From positions 1-30,867 of the forward strand of contig JAEEMF010000034.1 in NCBI GenBank assembly GCA_016283075.1: 30,867 nt of DNA, given 5' to 3'. The stretch is from Bacilli bacterium. GTDB taxonomy: Bacteria > Bacillota_I > Bacilli_A > RF39 > UBA660. Every line of letters starts with the position of its first letter. Position 1 is the stretch's first letter. Both the position numbers and the translations under genes were made by a program. This document shows positions 22,155-30,614 of this stretch, in pieces. The notes beneath the pieces were generated by a model. The model saw only the letters and a list, made by a program, of their open reading frames with translations, had not been told where the DNA came from and ran no database searches.

Positions 22155-22880
22155 CTACTTATCTAATTCATAAAGAATAATAGATGCTGCTACAGCTACA
22201 TTTAAGCTTTCAACACTACTATTCATTTTTATATATAAATATTTATCACATAAAGATAATACTCCATTTGATACTCCATTACCTTCATTACCCATAACTA
22301 TGGCAACTTTATCTTCAAATTTTATATCATCTAAGTTTTCTCCGCCATCTACTTTAGTAGCATACTTAGTATAATCTTCTAAAGTATTTAAACATTCTCT
22401 TAAATCACTAACAATGATGTTTTGTTTAAATAGCATTCCTTGAGTAGCTCTTACTACTTTAGGATTATATAAATCTACAGTATCTTTAGAAAGTACTATA
22501 GTATCTACATTAAATGCTAAACTACTTCTTATAATAGTACCAAGATTACCTGGATCTTGAATATTATCTAGAAGGAGTATTCTATTACCTTTAAGTTCTC
22601 CTAAAGACTTTTTACATACTCCTATTACTTTACTAGGTGTATCTAGTTCACTTAAAAATTTCATTACTTTTGAAGAACATGTCATTACTTCAGCATCTAC
22701 TTCTTCATCAAAAGTATAAGATTCATCCACTAATACTTTTTTAAGTAAATGATACTTATTAGCTTCTTTTATTAAATGTTCTCCTTCTATTAAAAATAAA
22801 CCTTGTTTATCTCTTTCTTTTTTTATTTTTAACTTATTTATATCTTTAATTTTACTATTTTCTATAGAACTATATAACAC
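22155..22880 (-). CDS. TrmH/SpoU-family RNA 2'-O-methyltransferase
   Basis: The 241-residue SPOUT enzyme has an N-terminal substrate-binding domain (KKERDKQGLFLIEGEHLIKE) and a C-terminal knot with the three family motifs: LLLDNIQDPGNLGTIIRSSL, AIVMGNEGNGVS and KMNSSVESLNVAVAASIILY. Members methylate ribose 2'-OH in rRNA or tRNA; the target here is uncertain (YsgA-like). The start is GTG 22880, four bases after GGTGAT; no ATG fits. It is the first gene of the rimM-trmD unit, with TATAAT and an extended TGATAAAAT just upstream. A TrmH-family gene fused to this operon is not the most common order. Confidence 0.9.
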   Translation of the reverse strand: MLYSSIENSKIKDINKLKIKKERDKQGLFLIEGEHLIKEANKYHLLKKVLVDESYTFDEEVDAEVMTCSSKVMKFLSELDTPSKVIGVCKKSLGELKGNRILLLDNIQDPGNLGTIIRSSLAFNVDTIVLSKDTVDLYNPKVVRATQGMLFKQNIIVSDLRECLNTLEDYTKYATKVDGGENLDDIKFEDKVAIVMGNEGNGVSNGVLSLCDKYLYIKMNSSVESLNVAVAASIILYELDK

Positions 22881-22964
22881 CTACATCACCAATTATATTT
22901 TATCATAAATAAAGAACTTTAATTAGTTCTTCTTTAATTTTTTTTACTTTTTATTTACCATAGT

Positions 22965-22994
22965 ATAAAAAAGAGTAGATAAATCTACTCTTTT
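22965..22994 (-). terminator. Terminator of the HtrA gene
   Basis: 12-bp stem aaaagagtagat (22969-22980) with atctactctttt (22983-22994), followed by U on the minus strand. Confidence 0.85.
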
Positions 22995-24181
22995 GGATAT
23001 GTACCAAGTGTAATCTTAGTAGTTGTTTCCTTATTATTTCTCTTATAAGTAATCTCTACTGTATCACCAGGACTATATTTATATAATTCATATCTTAAGT
23101 ATCCGCTTGATTTAACAGATACTCCGCCGAATTTAGTAATCATATCTCCTACTTTTAAACCGGCTTTAGAAGCAGGTGTATTTTCTCCTACACTAGTTAC
23201 ATATACACCAGATTCTCCAAAGAATGAAGATCTATCTGACATATTAATACCTAAATATGGTTTTGGAGATTCTTTACCACTTCTTATATCATTAGCATAT
23301 TTAGTAGCTATTTCAATAGGAATAGCAAATCCAATTCCTTCTACACTACTAGTTACAATTTTCATATTAGTAATACCAATTACTTCTCCATTAGCATTAC
23401 AAAGTGGTCCTCCTGAATTACCTGAGTTAATAGCAGTATCTGTTTGTAATACTTTAAATACTACACTTACATTAGATTCACTAGATTCTACTAATCTATC
23501 TTTACCAGATAAAATACCTCTTGTTACTGTCCAAGAATATAAATCTGAATCTACTGGAGATCCTACTGCAAAAGTAGTATCACCTACTCTCATATCTTCA
23601 GATGATCCCATTATAGCAGTAGAAACAATATATTTCTTTTCTATTTTAAGTACTGCTACATCTAAATATTCATCTGAACCTACTACGCTTGCATCATATT
23701 CATTTCCATCAGTGAATTCTACTTTAATAGTTCTTCCTGAATCTATAACATGATGATTTGTTAATATATATCCGTAATCATTATCTGAATCATAAACAAA
23801 TCCTGTTCCAGTAGAACGTAAAGTACTTCCTGAATAGTTTTTAACAACTACTACTGCATCATATACTTTTTCTACTGCATCAGCAAGTCCTGTATCATTT
23901 ATAGTAACATTCTTATATGATTTAGATTTACTTTCTTTAGTATTAATATTTAAATTATCAAAACGATAATCTATATATGCAAGTATTCCAGCTACTGAAC
24001 TTACAATTAATATAAAAGTAAGTACAAATACAAATACTATTTTAGAATTATCATTTTGTTTAGTATTTCTTTTTAAAACATCATCAGTTAAAACTCTATT
24101 AGCTACTTTAGGATTACAATTTTTGCAGTGACCATTTTTATCAATTTCTTCACCGCATTCTTCACAAATTTTTCTTTCCAT
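22985..24181 (-). CDS. HtrA/DegP-type serine protease with N-terminal zinc ribbon
   Basis: The 398-residue membrane-anchored protease has a four-Cys zinc ribbon at the cytoplasmic N-terminus (C6, C9, C19, C22), a TM helix (about 48-70) and a trypsin-like domain. The catalytic triad is His144 (TNHHVID), Asp174 (EYLDVAVLKI) and Ser256 (INSGNSGGPL). One PDZ domain follows (about 300-395, YLGINMS and ENTPASKAGLKVGDMITKFG). It would degrade misfolded exported proteins on the outer face. The start follows AGGTGAAAG. HtrA with a zinc ribbon occurs in several Firmicutes lineages; what the ribbon senses is unknown. Confidence 0.93.
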   Translation of the reverse strand: MERKICEECGEEIDKNGHCKNCNPKVANRVLTDDVLKRNTKQNDNSKIVFVFVLTFILIVSSVAGILAYIDYRFDNLNINTKESKSKSYKNVTINDTGLADAVEKVYDAVVVVKNYSGSTLRSTGTGFVYDSDNDYGYILTNHHVIDSGRTIKVEFTDGNEYDASVVGSDEYLDVAVLKIEKKYIVSTAIMGSSEDMRVGDTTFAVGSPVDSDLYSWTVTRGILSGKDRLVESSESNVSVVFKVLQTDTAINSGNSGGPLCNANGEVIGITNMKIVTSSVEGIGFAIPIEIATKYANDIRSGKESPKPYLGINMSDRSSFFGESGVYVTSVGENTPASKAGLKVGDMITKFGGVSVKSSGYLRYELYKYSPGDTVEITYKRNNKETTTKITLGTYPKE

Positions 24182-24266
24182 TCTTTCACCTTCCTATATA
24201 TATTATAACTATCAAATGTTAACTTTATGTGAATTTTTGCTATTTTTCTACCATAAATAGTATATC

Positions 24267-24301
24267 ACAAAAAAGAGAATAATTATTTATTATTCTCTTT
24301 T
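24267..24301 (-). terminator. Terminator of the 24283-25056 gene
   Basis: 13-bp stem (24271-24283 with 24289-24301) with A/U flanks; overlaps the stop codon. Confidence 0.85.
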
Positions 24302-25056
24302 TCTTCATTAATTATTTCATCAGCTTGATATTCAAACTCTTCATCTAACTCTTCTTTTTCTTTTTTATTCTTTTCTTTTAATTCTTCTATCTTTTCTTTA
24401 GTATTTTTAAATGTAGATTTTACATTAGGGAACGCTTCATATAAACGTTTAGTAAGTTTAGAAGTATCTTTTAAGTACTCTTTAATCTTATGAGTTATTT
24501 CTTCTGTATTATCTTTATATGGTTTAAAATTAGCATTCTTTATTTTAGAAATAATAGATGTTGATACTATAGTATCTATAACAAATAGAATAAATAAGGT
24601 ACATCCTATAACTATTAATACATTATGAGGAATCATGTTCATATACTTATTTATAAATGGACTAATAATATGAAGAGATACTGCTGCACCTACTCCAAAA
24701 GGAATAGTAGTTTCTAAACATATTCTTCCATTTATATTAAATTTCTTATCGCTATAATCCCACCATCTAGCTTTAAATAGTTTTTCCATTACAAAGCTAG
24801 TTGTATATTCTAGTACCATACATATTACTGCTGCAAGAATAAATAGTACTAAGAATTTATCTGTATAGTCTTTAAGTAAATATGTAATAGCAAGTATTCC
24901 CCATCCATATATAGGACAGTAAGGACCAATTAAGAACCCTCTATCGACATATTTGTGATCTTCTATTAAAGTTAGTATTACTTCCATAGCCCATCCTAAA
25001 ACGGAGTAACATAGGAAGAATAAAAATAAATGAGAAAAATTATATAAAAATTCCAT
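24283..25056 (-). CDS. CmpB-type (PF06541) membrane protein with coiled-coil tail
   Basis: The 257-residue protein has five or six TM segments in the first 175 residues with the same blocks as the 17207-17809 paralogue: YSVLGWAMEVILTLIEDHKY, RGFLIGPYCPIYGWGIL, VLEYTTSFVMEKLFKARWWD-Y and NGRICLETTIPFGVGA. An 80-residue cytoplasmic tail follows, rich in Lys/Glu and predicted coiled coil (EKIEELKEKNKKEKEELDEE). The tail is absent from the paralogue. GGAGATG lies upstream of the ATG. A transport role is implied only by the family name. Confidence 0.82.
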   Translation of the reverse strand: MEFLYNFSHLFLFFLCYSVLGWAMEVILTLIEDHKYVDRGFLIGPYCPIYGWGILAITYLLKDYTDKFLVLFILAAVICMVLEYTTSFVMEKLFKARWWDYSDKKFNINGRICLETTIPFGVGAAVSLHIISPFINKYMNMIPHNVLIVIGCTLFILFVIDTIVSTSIISKIKNANFKPYKDNTEEITHKIKEYLKDTSKLTKRLYEAFPNVKSTFKNTKEKIEELKEKNKKEKEELDEEFEYQADEIINEEKENNK

Positions 25057-25089
25057 TTTTTTTCATCTCCAGTACATAGATATTATATA

Positions 25090-25126
25090 TTAAAAGAGAA
25101 GAGAAAACAATTTATTTGTTTTCTCT
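25090..25126 (-). terminator. Terminator of the DUF5305 gene
   Basis: Perfect 11-bp stem agagaaaacaa (25100-25110) with ttgttttctct (25116-25126), then an interrupted U tract on the minus strand. Confidence 0.75.
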
Positions 25127-26161
25127 GTTAAATATTTTTTTACTAATCATGTATTTATAAAAATACTTATCAGTCATTATAAAGAATATAAATTCATTAT
25201 TTGTTTTCTTATAAAGTATAGGTAAACATAACTTATTACTTACATCAACTAAATCTACAAAGTTTGTAATAACTATTTCACTTAATTGTTTATGAATAGG
25301 TACTTCCTCTACTTCAACTAGAATATCTGCATATACTTTAAATACAGCATTCATTTCTCTATAGAATCTATCTCTATTAGTAAGTTTAGCTAAATGATAT
25401 AAAAGAATACCATCTATTATTACTGATATTAAACATCCAAATAAATATAATAATTTAAAAGGAGTGCTACTCTTTTCAGTAACTGTTGATATTAAATAAG
25501 CCTCCCCGCTTTTAAATCCAGTTTGATCAAATGTAACAGAAGTTAAATCATTAAGAAGAGGAATCTTTATTTCTATAACATCATGATATTTAAAATCTTC
25601 TATATCACTTGAAGTAATAGTAGATTTAAATACTACTTTAATATATGAAGTAATATCCATATTAACAGTATCTTTATAACTTTTCATAAATTCGTTATAT
25701 TCTCTAAATTTAACTTTAAAACGAGGATTAATATTAATATAGTTTTCTTTATCTACTTCATTAGTTATTTCCGGAATAAGTTTAGCATCTTTAGAATAAA
25801 TTACTTCTCCATCAGATAATGCTACTATAGAAGCATTAACACTATAATTATATTTATAATCAAGTAGTTTAGATGATTCATAATTAAATAGTACATTAAA
25901 ATCAAAATAATCTACTAAACTAGAAATATACTTATTATTGTTATCATTTTTTGATTCATAGAAATCATTTTCAGTCATTTCTACATTATAAGTTATTTTA
26001 TCTTCTGCGTTATAGTTAACAATATCTTTTTTATCATGATTATTAGGATTTATTGTTTTAAATAGTAAATCTATTGATACTAATAATATGAATGATATTG
26101 CTACTACAAGAATAGAATATAAAGTAACTTTTAAATTATTAAGCTTCTCTTTCCTTCTCAC
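25112..26161 (-). CDS. DUF5305 family membrane protein
   Basis: The 349-residue protein has an N-terminal TM helix (VTLYSILVVAISFILLVSI), an extracytoplasmic beta-rich region of about 200 residues (YNAEDKITYNVEMTENDFYE; NINPRFKVKFREY; DVIEIKIPLLND), a second TM helix (FKLLYLFGCLISVIIDGILL) and a short cytoplasmic end. The layout and motifs fit DUF5305. In Firmicutes and archaea these proteins are often encoded next to SipW-type signal peptidases and TasA-like proteins, as here. The start is GTG 26161 behind AGAGGG, one base after the stop of the SipW-like gene. It is probably an accessory factor for the fibre protein; the mechanism is unknown. Confidence 0.8.
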   Translation of the reverse strand: MRRKEKLNNLKVTLYSILVVAISFILLVSIDLLFKTINPNNHDKKDIVNYNAEDKITYNVEMTENDFYESKNDNNNKYISSLVDYFDFNVLFNYESSKLLDYKYNYSVNASIVALSDGEVIYSKDAKLIPEITNEVDKENYININPRFKVKFREYNEFMKSYKDTVNMDITSYIKVVFKSTITSSDIEDFKYHDVIEIKIPLLNDLTSVTFDQTGFKSGEAYLISTVTEKSSTPFKLLYLFGCLISVIIDGILLYHLAKLTNRDRFYREMNAVFKVYADILVEVEEVPIHKQLSEIVITNFVDLVDVSNKLCLPILYKKTNNEFIFFIMTDKYFYKYMISKKIFNRENK

Positions 26162-26162
26162 A

Positions 26163-27278
26163 TTATCCCTCTTTATCTATTATTCTTTTAATCATTGATA
26201 CTGGGTACCCTACCTTTTTAAAATGATATTTTTTTGTGCCAATAACATCTTTAAAGTTTATAGTACCTACCACTTCATTATCACTTCTAACTATAATTTC
26301 TTTATTATCTATTTTCTCTATATAGTGAGCTTTTATCTTCCCATCATTTACGTAAATAACTAGATCATCAACATTTAGTTCATCTATCTTTTCTACTTTT
26401 TCATAAATAATAGTATCACCAAATTTATAAGTTTTACTTATATCTTTATTGCTTACATTATATGGTACTAAATCAAACATACCTATAGAGAAGAATACTA
26501 GTACAGATACTACACTTAATATAATAAGTTTAACTACTTTTCTTTTTCTAATTTTAATCTTATGATTATAGTCCTTTAACTGAGCGCCTATTTTATTGGA
26601 GTAATAAAATACTGCTATAAAATAAAGTATTTCTAACACTGTTACAACAAGTGCTTTTAATCTTGGTACTACTGGAACAGTAATATAAACAAGTATTGGT
26701 AAAAATCTAACTAGATATACTCCTAAAAGAGTTCTTTTACTAGAAAGCGATAAGCATAAGAAATTACATATTATTATTGGTACTATACTAAATACAATAT
26801 GTTTTAACATAGAGTAAGTACCTAAATAATAATATAAAATTAAATCACTTACTATAAATAAAAGAGTACTTACTTTACAAATATTTTGTAAGTTTTTAGA
26901 GCTATTAAGTAAATAATATCTAATATATTCTTCAAATAAAATTACTATACAAAAGAAATAGATATTTTTAAATACACTAGTAAAACTATGTGAAAAATCT
27001 ACTACTTTAAAACCAGTAAAAAATCCTAAGAAAAATACTACTGATATAAATACTAAACTTATATAAAAAATAATCTTTGAATAATATAAGTTATATTTAC
27101 TTTTAACTTTAACATCTTTAAATGAAAAGAATGTATATATAAATAAAAGTGACCAAAATATTGGATTAATTATCTTTAAATAAAGACTAGAAAAAAAAGG
27201 TAATATACATATAAAAAGGAATATAATATAGATTATTATACTTAATAATATCGATATTAACGCATTTTCCTTTTTCAT
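26163..27278 (-). CDS. SipW-like signal peptidase I homologue lacking the catalytic Ser
   Basis: The 371-residue protein has eight or nine TM helices in the first 270 residues, then an extracytoplasmic S26 peptidase-like domain: SKTYKFGDTIIYEKVEKIDE, LNVDDLVIYVNDGKIKAHYI, DNEVVGTINFKDVIGTKKYH. Aligned with SipW (SMEPTFNTGSLILVKE...GDVITF...VTHRI), the Ser-Met-x-Pro box reads D-I-S-K and the His-Arg becomes His-Tyr. The nucleophile is therefore missing at its usual place, although a Ser lies two residues on. It sits between the TasA-like substrate and DUF5305 genes. It may be an inactive or diverged maturation factor. GGTGAT precedes the ATG. Confidence 0.7.
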   Translation of the reverse strand: MKKENALISILLSIIIYIIFLFICILPFFSSLYLKIINPIFWSLLFIYTFFSFKDVKVKSKYNLYYSKIIFYISLVFISVVFFLGFFTGFKVVDFSHSFTSVFKNIYFFCIVILFEEYIRYYLLNSSKNLQNICKVSTLLFIVSDLILYYYLGTYSMLKHIVFSIVPIIICNFLCLSLSSKRTLLGVYLVRFLPILVYITVPVVPRLKALVVTVLEILYFIAVFYYSNKIGAQLKDYNHKIKIRKRKVVKLIILSVVSVLVFFSIGMFDLVPYNVSNKDISKTYKFGDTIIYEKVEKIDELNVDDLVIYVNDGKIKAHYIEKIDNKEIIVRSDNEVVGTINFKDVIGTKKYHFKKVGYPVSMIKRIIDKEG

Positions 27279-27294
27279 GATATCACCACTTTTA

Positions 27295-27816
27295 TTAATC
27301 TTCTTCGTAATTTAATTTTAATGTATATTTTACTGCTACAGCATTTTCACTATCATTTCTAATAGTTAATTCTACTAAATTTTTCCCATTTTGATATAAG
27401 TGATTATTTGTATTATTTAATTTATCACTTACAGAATCATAAATAATACTATCACCTTTTGAAACAGTATATGTTATAGTTGCATCGCTACTAGTTTCAG
27501 CACTACTATTTGCACTAACAAAATGAGCATCAACATTACCTAAATTTTCAACTTCAAAAGTATATGTTTTATAATCTCCTTTGTTATTAAGTTGAACATT
27601 AAATTCTATTTCTTTACCAGTTATAGTTGGACCAGCAAGTTCTACTCCAACGCCGTATGAAGCATAACTACTTTCATTAACTCCAACATCCCATTTCTTT
27701 TGACTTGCACTTACATAACCGGTCTTATCTACCATAGTAATATATCCTAAACCAACAAGTCCTATTAACATAATTGCAAAAACCGAATATAATCTAACAT
27801 TACTTATTTTAAACAT
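27295..27816 (-). CDS. TasA/SipW-type exported protein
   Basis: The 173-residue protein has a signal helix (VFAIMLIGLVGLGYITMV) and a beta-sandwich: VELAGPTITGKEIEFNVQLN, YTFEVENLGNVDAHFVSA and NLVELTIRNDSENAVAVKYT. The pattern of short exported proteins with ENLGN/N-x-V-A-V-K-Y strands resembles the TasA/CalY (camelysin) group, which forms extracellular fibres after cleavage by SipW. Its genomic partner is the SipW-like gene 16 bases downstream. I start at ATG 27816, six bases after AGGG; the longer frame to 27858 has no ribosome binding site and runs through the -10. Fibre formation is inferred. Confidence 0.7.
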   Translation of the reverse strand: MFKISNVRLYSVFAIMLIGLVGLGYITMVDKTGYVSASQKKWDVGVNESSYASYGVGVELAGPTITGKEIEFNVQLNNKGDYKTYTFEVENLGNVDAHFVSANSSAETSSDATITYTVSKGDSIIYDSVSDKLNNTNNHLYQNGKNLVELTIRNDSENAVAVKYTLKLNYEED

Positions 27817-27846
27817 GTGCATCCCTACCGTTTCTATCCTATATAC

Positions 27847-27855
27847 ATTATAACA
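27847..27855 (-). promoter_or_regulatory. Promoter of the TasA-like/SipW-like/DUF5305 unit
   Basis: Extended consensus -10 TG-T-TATAAT on the minus strand, about 30 bases before the ATG at 27816; no strong -35. Confidence 0.65.
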
Positions 27856-27874
27856 CAATTATCTTTTTTGTAAC

Positions 27875-27902
27875 AATAAAAAGATAGATTTCTCTATCTT
27901 TT
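27875..27902 (-). terminator. Terminator of the 28570-27894 pair
   Basis: 10-bp stem aaaagataga (27879-27888) with tctatctttt (27893-27902) followed by a short U tract on the minus strand. Confidence 0.75.
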
Positions 27903-28172
27903 AAAATTAACATATTCTTTTAATTCTTTGTAGTAATGAATACTACCAAGTACAAATGATAAAAGTGTTATAAACACTAACACGTATAGAAGTGGATATA
28001 AGTAGCAATATTCATAAGAACTTTTAGAATATCTATATAGTTCTATTATTAAAGCTAGAAATGATACAAGGAATACTATATAAGAAAGTAAAAATTGTAT
28101 TTTCCCATAATATGTTTTAGAAAAATTAATTAGTTCTTTAGATAACTCTTTTTTAGTTAGTTTATATATCAT
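27894..28172 (-). CDS. Small two-TM membrane protein, unknown
   Basis: The 92-residue protein has a basic N-terminal helix, two TM segments (FLLSYIVFLVSFLALIIELY and LLYVLVFITLLSFVLGSIHY) and a charged C-terminus, giving both ends in the cytoplasm. I do not recognise the family. Its ATG overlaps the stop of the 28172-28570 gene (TAATG) and AGAGGTG lies upstream, so the two are made together and may act together at the membrane. Confidence 0.75.
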   Translation of the reverse strand: MIYKLTKKELSKELINFSKTYYGKIQFLLSYIVFLVSFLALIIELYRYSKSSYEYCYLYPLLYVLVFITLLSFVLGSIHYYKELKEYVNFKR

Positions 28173-28570
28173 TAGACACCTCTTAATTCAATAAATTTAT
28201 TATCATGTATTAGATCTTGAAGTTCATAAAAACGATAATTTTTATCACTTATTTTTTTAATAACTAAGTAGTAATCTTTCCCTATTTCTATATTTTTTAA
28301 ATATCTCATATCTAGATTAATAATATCTTCATATTCATTATAACTAATTTTTATATATTCAGAGTTTATTTTACTTATTATAGTTATTTTTAATTTATAA
28401 ACATCTTCTTCACTTTTTATAAGATTACCTTCTACTTTTTTTTCTAAAGTAGATACTTTATTTTCATAATCATCTATTTTTCTTTCATAGATTATAAACA
28501 TTGCTACAAAAATATATAGTGTTATAAAAAGCATAATAATAATTTCAATGTTATTCTTTATAACCTTCAT
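28172..28570 (-). CDS. Single-TM protein with coiled coil, unknown
   Basis: The 132-residue protein has one N-terminal TM helix (IEIIIMLFITLYIFVAMFII), a short coiled coil (YENKVSTLEKKVEG) and a C-terminal beta-rich domain of about 70 residues (KISYNEYEDIINLDMR; YYLVIKKISDKNYRF). The topology suggests a small extracytoplasmic or cytoplasmic domain held at the membrane; orientation is unclear. The start follows AGGTGAT, with a promoter at 28587-28616. I do not recognise the family. Confidence 0.75.
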   Translation of the reverse strand: MKVIKNNIEIIIMLFITLYIFVAMFIIYERKIDDYENKVSTLEKKVEGNLIKSEEDVYKLKITIISKINSEYIKISYNEYEDIINLDMRYLKNIEIGKDYYLVIKKISDKNYRFYELQDLIHDNKFIELRGV

Positions 28571-28586
28571 ATTATCACCTACTTTA

Positions 28587-28616
28587 ATTATAACTAAAAG
28601 AAAAAGACTTTTACAA
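28587..28616 (-). promoter_or_regulatory. Promoter of the 28570-27894 pair
   Basis: Minus strand: -35 TTGTAA (28611-28616, inside the upstream terminator), 18-bp spacer, consensus -10 TATAAT (28587-28592). Confidence 0.6.
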
Positions 28617-28621
28617 GTCTT
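28596..28621 (-). terminator. Terminator of the SPFH gene
   Basis: Stem aagactt (28604-28610) with aagtctt (28615-28621), then a U-rich tract on the minus strand; overlaps the stop codon. Confidence 0.75.
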
Positions 28622-29861
28622 AATCTAATTTTTTACCACATTGTGTACAGAATTTTCCAACTTTTGGAGCGCCACAATCAGGGCAGAATGCTGGAGCACT
28701 TGCTGCTGGAGCTGGTTCAGCTGAAGTTTCTACTGGAGCTGGAGTTTCTACTGGAGCAGCTGGAGTTACAGCACCAAATACTGTTCCTGGAGCTGGTGCT
28801 GCAGGAGCTTCTGGAGCTGGTGCTGGAGCACCTTGCATATTACCAACGCTATTTAATACGTTAGCTCCTTGTTGTTGTGCAAATCCCATTCCCATGAATC
28901 CCATCATAGATCCATTTTCATTGCTTGCTGCAGCTTTCATAGATTCACCTGTAGCAGCTGCCATTGTTCCAGCCATGTTATTACTGTAAACTTGACCCAT
29001 ACGAGTAGTTTCAGCAACTTTAGCATCCATTTCTTGAACAATTTTTCTAGATTCTTCAGATGCATTAATTCTAAGTGCAACATCTGTAACAATAATACCA
29101 TATAATGAATGCCATTCTTCATCTAGCATGTTATTCATTTGGTTAGTTACATCTGATTTATACATTTGAATTTTATTGAATGAAACATTATGCATTGACA
29201 TAATTGTTGCAATACATTCACTAACTTTTTGAGTAAATTTAGCTTTTAATTGGTTTGTTCCACCTTGTTCTTGGTTAGCAAAGATATCATCAAATTTTAA
29301 TGTATCTTTTTCAGGATTAGCTCCTACATAATTATTAACAAGAATAACTGGATCATCTACTTTAATAGCATATTCACCATTATAAGTAATTTCAACACTA
29401 CCATAAACTGGATCAAAAATTGTTTCTGGTTGTTGAGAACCAAAAGTATTACCAGGAATTGGCATTGTTCTTACATAGTAAACTCTTTGATCTTTTGCTG
29501 GTTGTCCACCATAAGTAATACGTTTACCAATAGTTTTAATACTATCTAAAACGCTCTTTCCAAGTGATCCACAGAAAATACTTGGTTCACTACTAGAATC
29601 ATAAGTATAAGTACCAACTTCATCAGTGAATTCAACAATTTCACCATTGTCAATAATCATCATTGACCATCCTTGTGGTACAGCAATTCCAGAACCATTA
29701 GAAATAACACCTGGAGTTGGATTAGTATTTCCTACACCATGAGATACAACACCTCTTTGGATGATTACATCTTTTTCTGCTGCAGGACAAGTAATAAACT
29801 CTTTAAATTGATCTCCTATTTGACTTGATATAGAAGATACTGCTGCTTTGATTAATCCCAT
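28620..29861 (-). CDS. SPFH/Band 7-like protein with C-terminal zinc ribbon (YdjI-like)
   Basis: The 413-residue protein has an N-terminal SPFH-type domain (about 20-270): FITCPAAEKDVIIQRGVVSH, GSGIAVPQGWSMMIIDNGEI, QRVYYVRTMPIPGNTFG, then helical ALRINASEESRKIVQEMDAK. A low-complexity Met/Gly/Ala segment follows, then a Pro/Ala-rich linker (about 330-395) and a zinc ribbon FCPDCGAPKVGKFCTQCGKK. This matches the virion-core-like SPFH proteins such as YdjI, which assemble at the membrane under envelope stress in B. subtilis. I start at ATG 29861, behind AGAGG; an in-frame TTG at 29867 is less likely. It follows the zinc-ribbon membrane protein gene by 18 bases. Confidence 0.85.
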   Translation of the reverse strand: MGLIKAAVSSISSQIGDQFKEFITCPAAEKDVIIQRGVVSHGVGNTNPTPGVISNGSGIAVPQGWSMMIIDNGEIVEFTDEVGTYTYDSSSEPSIFCGSLGKSVLDSIKTIGKRITYGGQPAKDQRVYYVRTMPIPGNTFGSQQPETIFDPVYGSVEITYNGEYAIKVDDPVILVNNYVGANPEKDTLKFDDIFANQEQGGTNQLKAKFTQKVSECIATIMSMHNVSFNKIQMYKSDVTNQMNNMLDEEWHSLYGIIVTDVALRINASEESRKIVQEMDAKVAETTRMGQVYSNNMAGTMAAATGESMKAAASNENGSMMGFMGMGFAQQQGANVLNSVGNMQGAPAPAPEAPAAPAPGTVFGAVTPAAPVETPAPVETSAEPAPAASAPAFCPDCGAPKVGKFCTQCGKKLD

Positions 29862-29879
29862 TATCAAAAACCTCTTTCT

Positions 29880-30614
29880 TTAATATTTTCTAATATCGTT
29901 AAGAATCCAATTTCTTTTAACGATATCTACAACACCTGAACCACAATATGAACATTTCTTATGACCTACTGATTTAATAGGTGCTCCGCAGTTAGGACAG
30001 TTTAAACCTAAACCTTTTATATTAGAAGGTAACTTTTCAGTATCAACTATATAAATAAATTCTGTTTTAAACTTAGTCTGAACTTTTTTACTTTCACCAT
30101 TTAAACCAAATACATATTCAACACTACTATTAAAATTAATAGTAGCTACATATCCATCATAAGAATATGCACTTATAGCAGTACGATGTATTTTTATTGA
30201 ATCGAAACGAACATTTTTATCAGTGAAATCACTTATCTGACTTTTAATACTACTTACAACCTTATCACTAAGAATTACTTCACTATCTTTTTCAAGATAA
30301 CCTTGTTCAATTGAATTTAGATAATAGATAATATCTTTTTCAGATATTCTTCTAAGTTCATTAATATTTAACTCAGGGAAATCTTTCTTAATTCTAGGTA
30401 CATATATTGAATCCATGCTTGAAAGAGACTTAGGCGTGTTTTCTTCATCTAGTTTTGTTTGTCTTAGTACTTCTTTTAAATCAGATGTGCCAAAATATTG
30501 TCTTAGAAAACTTTTGCCCTTGTTTAAGTAAGATTTTACTATCATTCCAATCACAATTAGTAGTATTAAAATTATTGACAAAATAATTAAAGCACTAATT
30601 AAAAATGGACTCAT
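29880..30614 (-). CDS. Membrane protein with Tim44-like region and zinc ribbon
   Basis: The 244-residue protein has an N-terminal TM helix (ALIILSIILILLIVIGMIV) and an alpha/beta domain resembling Tim44-like or NTF2-like folds (residues about 75-195, IHRTAISAYSYDGYVATINF; KTKFKTEFIYIVDT). A zinc ribbon follows (LNCPNCGAPIKSVGHKKCSY-CGSG). It is first in a two-gene unit with the SPFH protein, as in ydjGHI-like clusters. The ATG at 30614 has no nearby ribosome binding site; AGGAGGT instead serves a GTG at 30633 in another frame, discussed under findings. The Tim44-like call is tentative. Confidence 0.75.
   Translation of the reverse strand: MSPFLISALIILSIILILLIVIGMIVKSYLNKGKSFLRQYFGTSDLKEVLRQTKLDEENTPKSLSSMDSIYVPRIKKDFPELNINELRRISEKDIIYYLNSIEQGYLEKDSEVILSDKVVSSIKSQISDFTDKNVRFDSIKIHRTAISAYSYDGYVATINFNSSVEYVFGLNGESKKVQTKFKTEFIYIVDTEKLPSNIKGLGLNCPNCGAPIKSVGHKKCSYCGSGVVDIVKRNWILNDIRKY

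Noticed and set aside
22911..22934. Hairpin followed by T8 on the plus strand upstream of the trmH-family gene
   Set aside because: It would terminate a plus-strand transcript, but there is no plus-strand gene before it; on the minus strand it lacks a U tail.
28643..29105. Two plus-strand ORFs opposite the SPFH gene
   Set aside because: Both are Leu/Glu- or His/Ser-rich shadows of the Pro/Ala linker and helical part of the SPFH protein, without ribosome binding sites.
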